Source of the DNA: Ignavibacteria bacterium
GTDB lineage: Bacteria; Bacteroidota; Ignavibacteria; Ignavibacteriales; Melioribacteraceae
Direction of reading: 5' to 3'
DNA length: 39,078 nucleotides
NCBI GenBank assembly: GCA_027347805.1
Contig: DAIEQP010000013.1
Coordinates: forward strand, 1-39,078
In this document: piece by piece, positions 25,396-33,997 of the stretch
Layout: each line of letters starts with the position of its first letter
How positions within the stretch are numbered: position 1 is the first letter of the stretch
Notes under the pieces: generated by a model
Told to the model about the DNA's origin: nothing
The model's database searches: none
What the model saw: only the letters and a program-made list of their open reading frames with translations
Position numbers and translations under genes: made by a program

Positions 25396-26168
25396 CAGAA
25401 ATTTTACTTGCGGATTTTCTTTTGGTATTACTGATTTTCATCCGGCTTTTTGCAATGATGATGGCTGCTCCTGTTTTAAGTAATGCTGCTTTCCCGATGC
25501 TGGCAAGAATTTTTATAGCTTTCGTTGTAGCGTATCTAACATTTTTAACAATTGATAAAAGCCATATTGTAATTGATGCAAACCTTGTTTCATTAATATT
25601 AAGTGGAACTAAAGAATTTATTACCGGCTACATAATGGGTTTTGCTCTCAGTTTTATTTTTAACGGAATTTCATTCGCTGGTCATTTAATTGGTTACGAT
25701 ATGGGGTTAATGATGGCAGAGGTTATGGACCCCACACAGGAAACAAGTAACAATGTAATTGGTGAAGTGATTTTTTATGCAAGCACAATTTTATTTATTG
25801 TTATTAATGGTCATCATCATTTGATAACTGCTGTGGTATCTTCTTTCAAATTGGTTCCTGTCGCGAAGTATACAATTAATAAACCGGTAGTCGATCTGAT
25901 TATCAATTATGCATTTGGAGTTTTTATTATCGCGATCAAGATAGCCGCACCAATTATGGTTTCTTTTTTACTTATACATATTGCCGAAGGAATAATCGCA
26001 AAAGTAATTCCCCAAATACAAATATTTTTTGTTACTCAACCATTAAAAATCGGATTGGGATTTATTTTCTTAATTGGATTAGCTCCATTATTTGTTTTTG
26101 CAATAAAGAGTTTTTTAAACTGCTATGAATTACAACTTTCAGAATTAATTAAATCGATGGGTGCTTAA
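25392..26168 (+). CDS. fliR: Flagellar export gate protein FliR
   Basis: A 258-residue membrane protein with about six helices. Signature segments are RLFAMMMAAPVLSNAAFP near the N-terminus and GYIMGFALSFIFNGISFAGH in the middle, followed by GLMMAEVMDPTQE. It occurs as a single copy at the export gate and works with FlhB. Overlaps fliQ (ATGA). Confidence 0.96.
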   Translation: MTEILLADFLLVLLIFIRLFAMMMAAPVLSNAAFPMLARIFIAFVVAYLTFLTIDKSHIVIDANLVSLILSGTKEFITGYIMGFALSFIFNGISFAGHLIGYDMGLMMAEVMDPTQETSNNVIGEVIFYASTILFIVINGHHHLITAVVSSFKLVPVAKYTINKPVVDLIINYAFGVFIIAIKIAAPIMVSFLLIHIAEGIIAKVIPQIQIFFVTQPLKIGLGFIFLIGLAPLFVFAIKSFLNCYELQLSELIKSMGA

Positions 26169-26169
26169 A

Positions 26170-27255
26170 ATGGCAGAAGCAGACGGCCAGGAAAAAACCG
26201 AACAACCTACTGGTAAGCGTATATCCGAAGCGCGAGACAGAGGACAGGTTGCAAAAAGTTTGGAGATCAATTCGCTTGCTGTTTTCGGCAGCGGACTGGT
26301 AATGATCTATCTGACCCGCGGTTTTATTGGTGATAATTTTCAAAGATTTTCCAAAGATATTTTTAACACACTGGATACTGTGAAAATCGATGCCAATTTA
26401 ATGCAAAGTTATTTTTTAAACTGGGTTCTCTTTTTTATTACGATTATTGGCCCGGTTGTTCTTACGATAGGTGTGGTTGCATTTATTAGTAATATCGCTC
26501 AGTTTGGATTTAAGTTCACAACAAAAGCATTTGAACCGAAATTCAGCAAGTTTAATCTGTTTGCAAATGTCAAGTCAATGTTGTTTTCAACCAACTCTCT
26601 TGTGGAAGTGTTGAAATCTGTAATTAAGCTTGGCATGATTGCTCTTTTTACTTACTACATTATTTCGGATTTAATCGGTCAGTCATTTCAGCTTGTTAAC
26701 TTTTCCATAGAAGAAATAATGGCATTTATGTTAAGTGCCGGATTTACTCTTATCTGGAAAATTGCATTGTTCTTTACTCTGATAGCAGCGACTGATTTTG
26801 TTTTTCAGCGTATTAAACATAAAAAATCCATAATGATGACAAAGGAAGAAGTAAAAGAAGAATATAAGCAGACTGAAGGTGATCCTAAAATCAAAGCTAG
26901 AATTCGTAAAGAAATGTTTAAAGCTGCTTCAAGAAGAATGATGAAAGATGTTCCTAAAGCTGATGTTGTAATTACAAACCCAACTCACTTTGCTGTGGCT
27001 GTTAAATATGATATGAATAAAGACGGAGCACCTAAAGTTCTTGCAAAAGGTATGGATGAAGTTGCTCAAAGGATTAAGAAAATTGCAGTTGAAAATAATG
27101 TTCCTTTGCATGAAGACGTTCAGCTTGCCCGCGCTCTATATAAAGCATGCGAGATAGGCGATGAAATACCATCGACACTTTTTAAAGCTGTTGCACAAAT
27201 TCTGGCATACATTTATCAAATGAAGAGAATTAAAAAAAGAAAGAGTATTGTCTAA
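26170..27255 (+). CDS. flhB: Flagellar export switch protein FlhB
   Basis: A 361-residue membrane protein controlling export specificity. The track's GTG (26161) lies inside fliR; ATG 26170 gives the standard N-terminus MAEADGQEKTEQPTGKRISE. Four membrane helices are followed by the cytoplasmic autocleavage motif NPTH (N270-H273 from this start) in VVITNPTHFAVAVKY. Cleavage at N/P and contact with FliK change export from rod/hook to filament substrates. No strong ribosome site is visible, suggesting coupling to fliR. Confidence 0.97.
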   Translation: MAEADGQEKTEQPTGKRISEARDRGQVAKSLEINSLAVFGSGLVMIYLTRGFIGDNFQRFSKDIFNTLDTVKIDANLMQSYFLNWVLFFITIIGPVVLTIGVVAFISNIAQFGFKFTTKAFEPKFSKFNLFANVKSMLFSTNSLVEVLKSVIKLGMIALFTYYIISDLIGQSFQLVNFSIEEIMAFMLSAGFTLIWKIALFFTLIAATDFVFQRIKHKKSIMMTKEEVKEEYKQTEGDPKIKARIRKEMFKAASRRMMKDVPKADVVITNPTHFAVAVKYDMNKDGAPKVLAKGMDEVAQRIKKIAVENNVPLHEDVQLARALYKACEIGDEIPSTLFKAVAQILAYIYQMKRIKKRKSIV

Positions 27256-27258
27256 GCG

Positions 27259-29313
27259 ATGAAGGGATTCGGAAAAAATAGCGATATTATTTTAGCATTT
27301 GGATTAATAATGATGCTGGGGCTGATGCTGGTTCCACTTCCTTCATTTATTCTCGATTTTTTACTTGCGGCGAATATTACTTTATCTGTGCTTGTACTTA
27401 TCGTTTCTCTATATATAAATTCTCCGCTGGATATTTCGGTGTTTCCGGGATTATTACTCGTCTTAACATTATTCCGTCTTGGATTAAATATCAGTTCAAC
27501 AAGATTGGTATTGATTGAAGGTTTTGCAGGAAAAGTAATTGAAGCAATGGGAACCTTTGTGGTAGGCGGAAATTATGTCGTTGGCTTTATCGTATTTATT
27601 ATTCTGGTAGTAATTCAATTTATCGTCATCGTAAAAGGTTCAGGAAGAATTTCGGAAGTTGCTGCGAGATTTACTTTGGATGCTATGCCGGGTAAACAAA
27701 TGGCTATTGATGCGGATTTAAATACAGGATTAATTACAGAAGCCGAAGCAAGAAAAAGAAGAGATATAATATCGCAGGAAGCAGAATTTTACGGCGCAAT
27801 GGATGGTGCAAGTAAATTTGTAAAAGGAGATGCAATTGCCGGGCTGGTTATTAACGGAGTAAATATAATCGGCGGATTTTTAATTGGTGTTGCCCAGCGT
27901 GGCATGTCGTTTACAGATGCTATTCAGAGTTATACAATTCTAACAATCGGTGATGGTCTTGTTTCGCAGATACCAGCTTTGTTAATTTCAACTGCAGCCG
28001 GTATGGTTGTAACGCGAAGTACATCCGGCACCGCATTAGATCTTCAGATGCGGACACAATTATTTTCGAATCCTCGTGTATTGGGTACCGTTTCTGGTGC
28101 ATCATTTATGTTTGCTTTAATTCCAGGTATGCCTACGCTTCCATTTATTGCGTTAAGTGTTATCATGGGATCGATATCTTATATGACAAAGAAAAATAAA
28201 CAGGCCCCAACACCTGTCGAAGATATAACTGAAGATGTAAAAACATCAGAACCGTTTGAAGAAAAGGTCGAACAATATTTGCAGGTCGATCCAATAGAAG
28301 TTGAAATTGGAAATGGATTAATTAGTCTGGTTGATGAAAAACAGGGCGGTAATCTTTTCCAAAAAATTTCTTCAACAAGAAAAATGATTGCGCTTGAATT
28401 TGGTGTTCTAATTCCTCCGGTTCGTGTTAGAGATAATTTACAATTATCTCCAAATGAATATATAATCAAAGTAAAAGGAAATATTGTCTCTTCATACGAA
28501 GTCTATCCTGATAGGATGCTCGCAATGAATCCTGGTAATTCAGTTGAATCAGTTGCCGGACTGCCAACTACAGACCCTGCATTTGGATTGCCAAGTTTCT
28601 GGATTGCACCTAATGAAAAAGAAAAAGCGGAAATGAGCGGATATACAGTTGTTGATTGTATTTCGGTTCTCACAACACACTTGCAGGAAGTACTGAAGAG
28701 AAACTTTGATAAACTATTGACAAGACAGGATGTTAAACAACTTCTTGAAAATCTTAAAAAAGAATACCCGGCTGTGGTTGAAGAAATTAATCCCGATGCA
28801 CTTTCTCTTGGAACAATTCAAAAAGTTTTACAAAACTTATTGAGAGAAAGTATTCCAATTAAAGATTTTGTTCAGATATCAGAAGCGCTGATTGATTATT
28901 CTAAAACAACAAAAAATGTTGATGTTCTGACAGAATATGTCCGCCATACAATTGGTGAAACAATAGGTAATCTTTACAAAGATCATAATGGAATAATTCA
29001 TGCTGCGGCTTTGAGTGAACCGTTTGAAGGCGCAATAACTAAATCTCTGCAGGCACAAAAAGACAGTGTTGTAACGCTTGGCTTGCCTCCTCAAGTATTA
29101 AGAGAGTTGAATAATCAGTTGCAGCTAATGCTTGAAAAATTCAACTCGCTTGGCTATCCGCCAGTGTTAATTACATCTGCAACTATTCGGCCATATTTTT
29201 ATAGATTAGTTGCAAGCAGTTTCCCTGAAATAATTATACTGTCATACTCAGAATTACCGGCAAATGTTGAACTTGAATTTCTTGGAAAGATAGAGGTTAC
29301 AAATGCAAATTAA
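27259..29313 (+). CDS. flhA: Flagellar export gate protein FlhA
   Basis: A 684-residue protein. About eight N-terminal membrane helices occupy residues 1-310, with the FHIPEP-region loop containing RFTLDAMPGKQMAIDADLN and AEARKRRDIISQEAEFYGAM. The C-terminal cytoplasmic domain (about 345-684) forms the substrate and chaperone docking ring. Length and motifs match the family. The last 11 bases overlap the flhF start. Confidence 0.98.
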   Translation: MKGFGKNSDIILAFGLIMMLGLMLVPLPSFILDFLLAANITLSVLVLIVSLYINSPLDISVFPGLLLVLTLFRLGLNISSTRLVLIEGFAGKVIEAMGTFVVGGNYVVGFIVFIILVVIQFIVIVKGSGRISEVAARFTLDAMPGKQMAIDADLNTGLITEAEARKRRDIISQEAEFYGAMDGASKFVKGDAIAGLVINGVNIIGGFLIGVAQRGMSFTDAIQSYTILTIGDGLVSQIPALLISTAAGMVVTRSTSGTALDLQMRTQLFSNPRVLGTVSGASFMFALIPGMPTLPFIALSVIMGSISYMTKKNKQAPTPVEDITEDVKTSEPFEEKVEQYLQVDPIEVEIGNGLISLVDEKQGGNLFQKISSTRKMIALEFGVLIPPVRVRDNLQLSPNEYIIKVKGNIVSSYEVYPDRMLAMNPGNSVESVAGLPTTDPAFGLPSFWIAPNEKEKAEMSGYTVVDCISVLTTHLQEVLKRNFDKLLTRQDVKQLLENLKKEYPAVVEEINPDALSLGTIQKVLQNLLRESIPIKDFVQISEALIDYSKTTKNVDVLTEYVRHTIGETIGNLYKDHNGIIHAAALSEPFEGAITKSLQAQKDSVVTLGLPPQVLRELNNQLQLMLEKFNSLGYPPVLITSATIRPYFYRLVASSFPEIIILSYSELPANVELEFLGKIEVTNAN

Positions 29314-30418
29314 AAAGTACGTAGCTGCATCATTAAAAGAAGCTACGCAGCAAATGAAAGATGAATTAGGCGGCGAAGCAATTATACTCGGCACTCGTGT
29401 AATTGAAAATGATAAGCGTTTCAATATGAAAAAGATGTATGAAATTACTGCCGGAATAGATCATACTGTGCCGTCTGATGCAAAAAAAACAAATAAAGAA
29501 AAAGTTTCTCAATCCGATAACTTTCATTCAGAACTTGAAGAGTTAACAAAGAAGATTTACGGTAAAGTTGAAGCAAAACAGGGCACAGAAAAGAAAAAAG
29601 TTAAATATGCTGATGCACAGGAAACAAAACAGGTTGATAAAGAAATTGAAGAAGTTGCAGATACTTTAGAAATGAGAGAAGTGCAAAAAAACCTGATTAA
29701 AACATTAACAAAACATCTTCATGATTCATCTCAGTTTATGGAGAGCTCCAATCTTGAAAATTATTTGTTGTCAAGTATGGCCTCGATGGTTCCGACTACA
29801 ACATTTAAAGTCAGCAAGAATAAATTGACTAAAATTGCACTTGTTGGCCCAACAGGAGTTGGTAAAACCACATGTATTGCAAAGCTCGCGGTAATTTCCA
29901 AAATAATTCACAAACTCAAAGTCGGTTTAATTTCCATTGATACATATCGCCTTGGTGCAATTGATCAGCTGAGAATTTTTTCTGAGATCAGTGATATTGA
30001 AATGGCTGTAGCATATGAACCGGAAGACATGCCTAAACTTTTGAAAAAATTCAAAGGAATGGATTTGGTGTTTATCGATACGGTTGGCCGAAGCCAGAAA
30101 GCAAAAGAAAATCTTGAATCGATTAAAAAATATTTGGATGCCGCACAGGTAAATGAAACTATTTTGGTGTTAAATTCTACTGCTTCAACGAGAACTATGA
30201 ATGATGTGGCTGAAAAATTCAAAGCGCTGAATTATTCTTCATTGATATTTTCAAAAGTTGATGAAGCTGTCGCTTACGGAAATATAATTAACATGACTGT
30301 TAATCATAATGTGCCTGTAATGTTTTTAACAAACGGGCAGGTTATTCCTGATGATATAATTTCGGTTAATCCATCGTTTATTGCTAATCTGGTTTATACC
30401 GGTAAACTATATAAATGA
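29303..30418 (+). CDS. flhF: Flagellar SRP-type GTPase FlhF
   Basis: A 371-residue SRP-family GTPase that fixes where flagella are built. The N-terminal B domain begins IKKYVAASLKEATQQMKDEL, followed by a Lys/Glu-rich linker. The N and G domains carry P-loop GPTGVGKTT (from G182), SIDTYRLGAIDQL, the G3-like DTVGRS (DTAGRS is more usual) and FSKVDEA in the G4 position. Paired with flhG it implies control of number and location of flagella. Confidence 0.96.
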   Translation: MQIKKYVAASLKEATQQMKDELGGEAIILGTRVIENDKRFNMKKMYEITAGIDHTVPSDAKKTNKEKVSQSDNFHSELEELTKKIYGKVEAKQGTEKKKVKYADAQETKQVDKEIEEVADTLEMREVQKNLIKTLTKHLHDSSQFMESSNLENYLLSSMASMVPTTTFKVSKNKLTKIALVGPTGVGKTTCIAKLAVISKIIHKLKVGLISIDTYRLGAIDQLRIFSEISDIEMAVAYEPEDMPKLLKKFKGMDLVFIDTVGRSQKAKENLESIKKYLDAAQVNETILVLNSTASTRTMNDVAEKFKALNYSSLIFSKVDEAVAYGNIINMTVNHNVPVMFLTNGQVIPDDIISVNPSFIANLVYTGKLYK

Positions 30419-30419
30419 A

Positions 30420-31262
30420 ATGAATGAGCAGGCATCAAGACTTATACAATTGCGGGAGCTGGAGGTAAGAGAAAATATTCTCTCTTCTTCCAAAATTATA
30501 TCTGTTTGTTCAGGCAAAGGGGGAACTGGGAAAACTTTTTTCGCCGCAAATTTTGCACAATCTCTCGCCGGTTTAGGCAAAAAGATTTTATTGGTCGATC
30601 TCGATCTCAATTTTTCTAACCTTAATGTTTTGTTAAATCAAACATCCGATAGTTTACTCTCCGAATTTTTTGAACAGAGAAAATCGCTTCAGGAAATTAT
30701 TTTTGATTATAGCGGCAATCTGAATTTAATTTTTGGCGATTCCGGCAGAAATGATTATCCAAGGGTTAGCCGAGAAATAATCAATTATTTTTTTATTTCA
30801 CTCAATAAAGTAATTGATAGGTATGATTATATAATTTTAGATTCATCTGCCGGGGCCGATGAAATTACTCTTCACCAGTTGATAAAATCTGATTATAATA
30901 TAATTGTAACTTCACCAGAGCCAACTGCAATAATGGATGCATATGTAGTAGTGAAATTATTGTCTTCGGAAAATTCATCATCCCTAAAATTTGTGGTTGT
31001 TAATAAATGTTTAGACAAAACAGATGCCGATTCTGCTTTTTCAAATCTCACATTGGCTACAAAACATTTTTTGGGGGACTCGCCAGAATTTCTCGGTTCT
31101 ATTTCATTTGACGCTGATGCACACAAATCAATTCTTAACCAGCAGCTGCTTGTACGTGAAAATCCGGATTCAAAGTCCGCAAAAGAAATTAAATCCATCG
31201 CAAATCAATTCGTCACTATCAATCAGGTGGCTAATATTAGCCGTCCTGGCCAAATAATCTAA
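30420..31262 (+). CDS. flhG: MinD-like ATPase FlhG (YlxH/FleN)
   Basis: A 280-residue ParA/MinD-family ATPase that limits flagellar number and stimulates FlhF. The track's TTG (30381) overlaps flhF; ATG 30420 gives an N-terminus with EQASRLIQL, resembling the DQAxxLR motif by which FlhG activates FlhF. The deviant Walker A is SGKGGTGKT (about 31-39), followed by VDLDLNFSNLN and YIILDSSAGADE. The C-terminal amphipathic helix typical of MinD is not obvious. It ends the fliL-flhG block. Confidence 0.95.
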   Translation: MNEQASRLIQLRELEVRENILSSSKIISVCSGKGGTGKTFFAANFAQSLAGLGKKILLVDLDLNFSNLNVLLNQTSDSLLSEFFEQRKSLQEIIFDYSGNLNLIFGDSGRNDYPRVSREIINYFFISLNKVIDRYDYIILDSSAGADEITLHQLIKSDYNIIVTSPEPTAIMDAYVVVKLLSSENSSSLKFVVVNKCLDKTDADSAFSNLTLATKHFLGDSPEFLGSISFDADAHKSILNQQLLVRENPDSKSAKEIKSIANQFVTINQVANISRPGQII

Positions 31263-31324
31263 TTAAAATCGCCGTTTTTACTCATTATTTGAAGTTTTTT
31301 CATACTCCAAACGACTCAACCGTG

Positions 31325-31340
31325 TGGTATGCGGTTTGCA
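31325..31340 (+). promoter_or_regulatory. Sigma-54-type promoter of the fliA operon
   Basis: TGGTATGCGGTTTGCA fits the TGGCAC-N5-TTGCA consensus with GG and GC correctly spaced, the best match in the window. It lies in the 105-base gap after flhG. The first ATG of the ORF track (31329) falls inside it, so translation most likely starts at 31368, about 28 bases downstream of the motif. Confidence 0.75.
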
Positions 31341-31367
31341 AAACATAATACAAAAAAAGAAAATCTG

Positions 31368-31604
31368 ATGAATAAAATAGTATTACAGTTTGGGTTGTTG
31401 GTGTTCTTCTTCTCAGTAATATTTTTCACCCAGCGGGGCATGAGTCTGGAACGAATTCTTCTTAATTCATTTGCAATTTTCATCATAGTAACAACAATGC
31501 TTAGTGTTATTGTAATTGGTTTGATAAAAGCGATCAATAAAAATTCATTAAGCAAATTAAGTGACTTATCCGAACACTTAGCAGGAAACAAGGACAATGA
31601 GTAA
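31368..31604 (+). CDS. Small two-helix membrane protein upstream of fliA
   Basis: A 78-residue protein of unknown function with two hydrophobic segments (about 3-20, IVLQFGLLVFFFSVIFF; about 30-50, NSFAIFIIVTTMLSVIVIGL) and a polar C-terminal tail. The track starts it at 31329, but that ATG lies inside the promoter motif, so ATG 31368 is preferred. Its stop overlaps the fliA start by 8 bases, so it is translated together with the sigma factor. It is unlike FlgM, the usual FliA antagonist. Possible roles (membrane tether, sensor) are speculative. Confidence 0.75.
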   Translation: MNKIVLQFGLLVFFFSVIFFTQRGMSLERILLNSFAIFIIVTTMLSVIVIGLIKAINKNSLSKLSDLSEHLAGNKDNE

Positions 31605-32229
31605 CACTACGCTTTGGGCATCGTACAAACAAAAGCCATCGGCCGAATTAAAAAAGCAGATAGTTCTGAACTATGTTAATCTTGTTCATTATGTAATACA
31701 TAGAACAAATTTAATTCAGAACGGATTGCTTGATAGAAGAGATTTCTTTCAATTTGGAATAGAAGGCTTGAGCGAAGCTATCGACCGTTTTGACCCGGAC
31801 TACGGTACAAAGTTCGAGACATACGCAATTCAGCGTATTCGTGGAAAGATATATGATGAACTTAGAAAATATACTGATAAGTTCGAACCCACTCTTGACG
31901 CAGAAGCGACTACTATTTTCCCTACATCAACACTTTCTGTGAATCAATCAATCGGGGATGATGATGGAATGCAGTTGTATGAAATGCTTCCCAGCGATTC
32001 GGATAAACCCGATTCAATTCTTGAGAAAAAAGATTTGAAACAGAAATTATTGGAAATGATTAAAGATCTTAATGAAAGAGAAAGAACTATCCTTAGTCTC
32101 TATTATTATGAAGATCTTAACTACAAAGAAATCGCACAAGTGCTTAACATTACTGTTTCAAGAGTTTCACAGATTCACTCAAGAATATTAAATTCCTTAA
32201 AATTAAGACTGGCTGAATATAATGCTTGA
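31597..32229 (+). CDS. fliA: Flagellar sigma factor FliA (sigma-28)
   Basis: A 210-residue sigma-70-family factor for late flagellar and chemotaxis genes. Region 2 includes DFFQFGIEGLSEAIDRFDPD, then GTKFETYAIQRIRGKIYDEL, typical of FliA/SigD. Region 4 is the helix-turn-helix LNYKEIAQVLNITVSRVSQI. The short length and absence of region 1.1 agree. It starts after AAGGA, overlapping the small membrane protein, and its stop overlaps the first HDOD gene. No FlgM is present in the window. Confidence 0.96.
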   Translation: MSNTTLWASYKQKPSAELKKQIVLNYVNLVHYVIHRTNLIQNGLLDRRDFFQFGIEGLSEAIDRFDPDYGTKFETYAIQRIRGKIYDELRKYTDKFEPTLDAEATTIFPTSTLSVNQSIGDDDGMQLYEMLPSDSDKPDSILEKKDLKQKLLEMIKDLNERERTILSLYYYEDLNYKEIAQVLNITVSRVSQIHSRILNSLKLRLAEYNA

Positions 32230-33109
32230 AATTAAAAATCCTGAATCCAGAGAGAAAATTAAAAAGCAACTCTCGAATATCGGAACATTGCCATCAGTAC
32301 CACAGATTATTACAGAAGTTTCTTCTTTATTAGATAACGAAAGAACTAGCGCTTCCGATTTATGCAAAGTAATTTCCAGAGATCAAGCAATTGTTGCAAA
32401 AATTTTAGCAGTTGCTAATTCACCTTTATATGGTTTACCAAGACGAGTTTCTACATTAGAATTTGCTGTTGTTATTATTGGCTTTGAACACATGCGTAAT
32501 ATTCTGGTTGCACTTTCTTTGGTGGAAGCATTCAAAAATAGAAGCACATCAACCTGGAATCATCAATTATACTGGATGCATTCTTTATTAACTGCAACAG
32601 CAGCAAAGAGAATTGCAGATGATCTCCGTTATCCAAAATCAGGAGAAGTTTTTACAGCCGCATTGCTTCACGATTTGGGACTGGTAGTTTTACAGCGTTA
32701 TATGAATTCGGATTTCAATAAAATTGTAAAACTGGTTGAAGAACAGCAAATGTCTCACATAAATGCCGAAGAAGAAATTCTCGGTTTTACACATCAGGAA
32801 ATAGCAGAATTTTTGTTGGAAAAATGGAATTTCCCCCCATACATAGCCGAAGCAGTTCTTTATCATCACAGACCTTCACTGGCAGATAAGGGAAAAGTGC
32901 TTTCATCGTTAATTCATCTTGCAGATTACATGACGCAAAAGTTAAACATTGGCGCTTTCAATTGGGATAACGAACTTCAGTTTGATGAAGGTGTTATAGA
33001 TATACTTGGTTTTGGAAGCATGGAATATCTTGATGGATTTATCAAAAGTTATGAACCGTTATTTAATAGTCATCTGGAATCTTTAACTGAAAACAATAAA
33101 ATAGTGTGA
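32222..33109 (+). CDS. HDOD domain protein 1
   Basis: A 295-residue protein made almost wholly of an HDOD domain, a fold derived from HD phosphohydrolases and used in signalling. The core is LPSVPQIITEVSSLLDNE, then ISRDQAIVAKILAVANSPLY and RVSTLEFAVVIIGFEHMRN. Residues that could form an HD metal centre are kept: H120, H150-D151, H191, H215-H216, D235. It lacks membrane helices. It overlaps fliA by 8 bases and is followed by a paralogue. A regulatory role in motility is inferred from location. Confidence 0.92.
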   Translation: MLEIKNPESREKIKKQLSNIGTLPSVPQIITEVSSLLDNERTSASDLCKVISRDQAIVAKILAVANSPLYGLPRRVSTLEFAVVIIGFEHMRNILVALSLVEAFKNRSTSTWNHQLYWMHSLLTATAAKRIADDLRYPKSGEVFTAALLHDLGLVVLQRYMNSDFNKIVKLVEEQQMSHINAEEEILGFTHQEIAEFLLEKWNFPPYIAEAVLYHHRPSLADKGKVLSSLIHLADYMTQKLNIGAFNWDNELQFDEGVIDILGFGSMEYLDGFIKSYEPLFNSHLESLTENNKIV

Positions 33110-33115
33110 GTAATT

Positions 33116-33997
33116 ATGGCAGCAATAACAACTGATTTGACGCAGAGACGTGAGAGAACAGAATTAATCTTAAAAAAGGTTAATACTTTAGCTCCGCTAC
33201 CAAAAATTCTGCAAGAAGTTTTACAGCTTTTAAACGATGTAAATACTAGCCCTCACTCTCTTGCAAAGGCAATTTCCAAAGATCAAAGTGTTGTTCTGAA
33301 GATATTGACAATTGCTAATTCTCCTTTTTATGGATTAACAAAAAGAGTTTCTTCGATCGAATTTGCAATTATGATTTTGGGTTATGATGAAATCAGAAAT
33401 ATAGTTTCTGCACTTTCACTTATGGAATCAATGAAAAATAAAAGCGATCAATATCTTGATCAGAAAAAATTCTGGATGCATTCTTATCTCACAGCAACAA
33501 TTGCCAAAAAACTTGCAATGGATATGGGATTGGAAAAACATGCCGAAGCTTTTATTTCGGGACTTCTGCATGATCTTGGAATTTCGGTAATTCACAGATT
33601 CATGCATTCCGATTTTGTAAGCATACATGAATTAGTAAACAACGGCATGAATTACAGCGAAGCTGAAATGCAGGTTATAGGAATTTCGCACGGTGAAGTT
33701 GGCGAATCATTACTTAAGTATTGGAACATTCCGGAACTGATTACTGAAATAGTAAAGAACCATCATCAGCCATATTTAGCTCAGACTTCTCCAACTTTAA
33801 CAGCTGTTGTTCATTTAGCAGACTACATGACTCAGATGCTGAAGATTGGCGAACTTCATTTAGATACTAACCTTGAATTGGATAATCATATTTTCTCAAC
33901 CCTTCACGTAAAAGACTTGGCAGAATTAGCACACTTTATTGAAGGATATCGTGAACCATTAAAAGCTCAGTTGGAATCTCTTAAATATTTAGTATGA
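33116..33997 (+). CDS. HDOD domain protein 2 (tandem paralogue)
   Basis: A 293-residue HDOD protein clearly similar along its whole length to the preceding gene (for example AISKDQSVVLKILTIANSPF and RVSSIEFAIMILGY), so a tandem duplication followed by divergence. Possible metal ligands are again retained: H122, H152-D153, H192, H216-H217, D236. It overlaps the next gene by four bases (ATGA). The two may form a heterodimer or answer different signals; neither is shown by sequence. Confidence 0.92.
   Translation: MAAITTDLTQRRERTELILKKVNTLAPLPKILQEVLQLLNDVNTSPHSLAKAISKDQSVVLKILTIANSPFYGLTKRVSSIEFAIMILGYDEIRNIVSALSLMESMKNKSDQYLDQKKFWMHSYLTATIAKKLAMDMGLEKHAEAFISGLLHDLGISVIHRFMHSDFVSIHELVNNGMNYSEAEMQVIGISHGEVGESLLKYWNIPELITEIVKNHHQPYLAQTSPTLTAVVHLADYMTQMLKIGELHLDTNLELDNHIFSTLHVKDLAELAHFIEGYREPLKAQLESLKYLV

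Noticed and set aside
31229-31242. Perfect palindrome GGCTAATATTAGCC near the end of flhG, as a possible terminator
   Set aside because: The stem is only five pairs, lies within the coding region and has no T-run after it.
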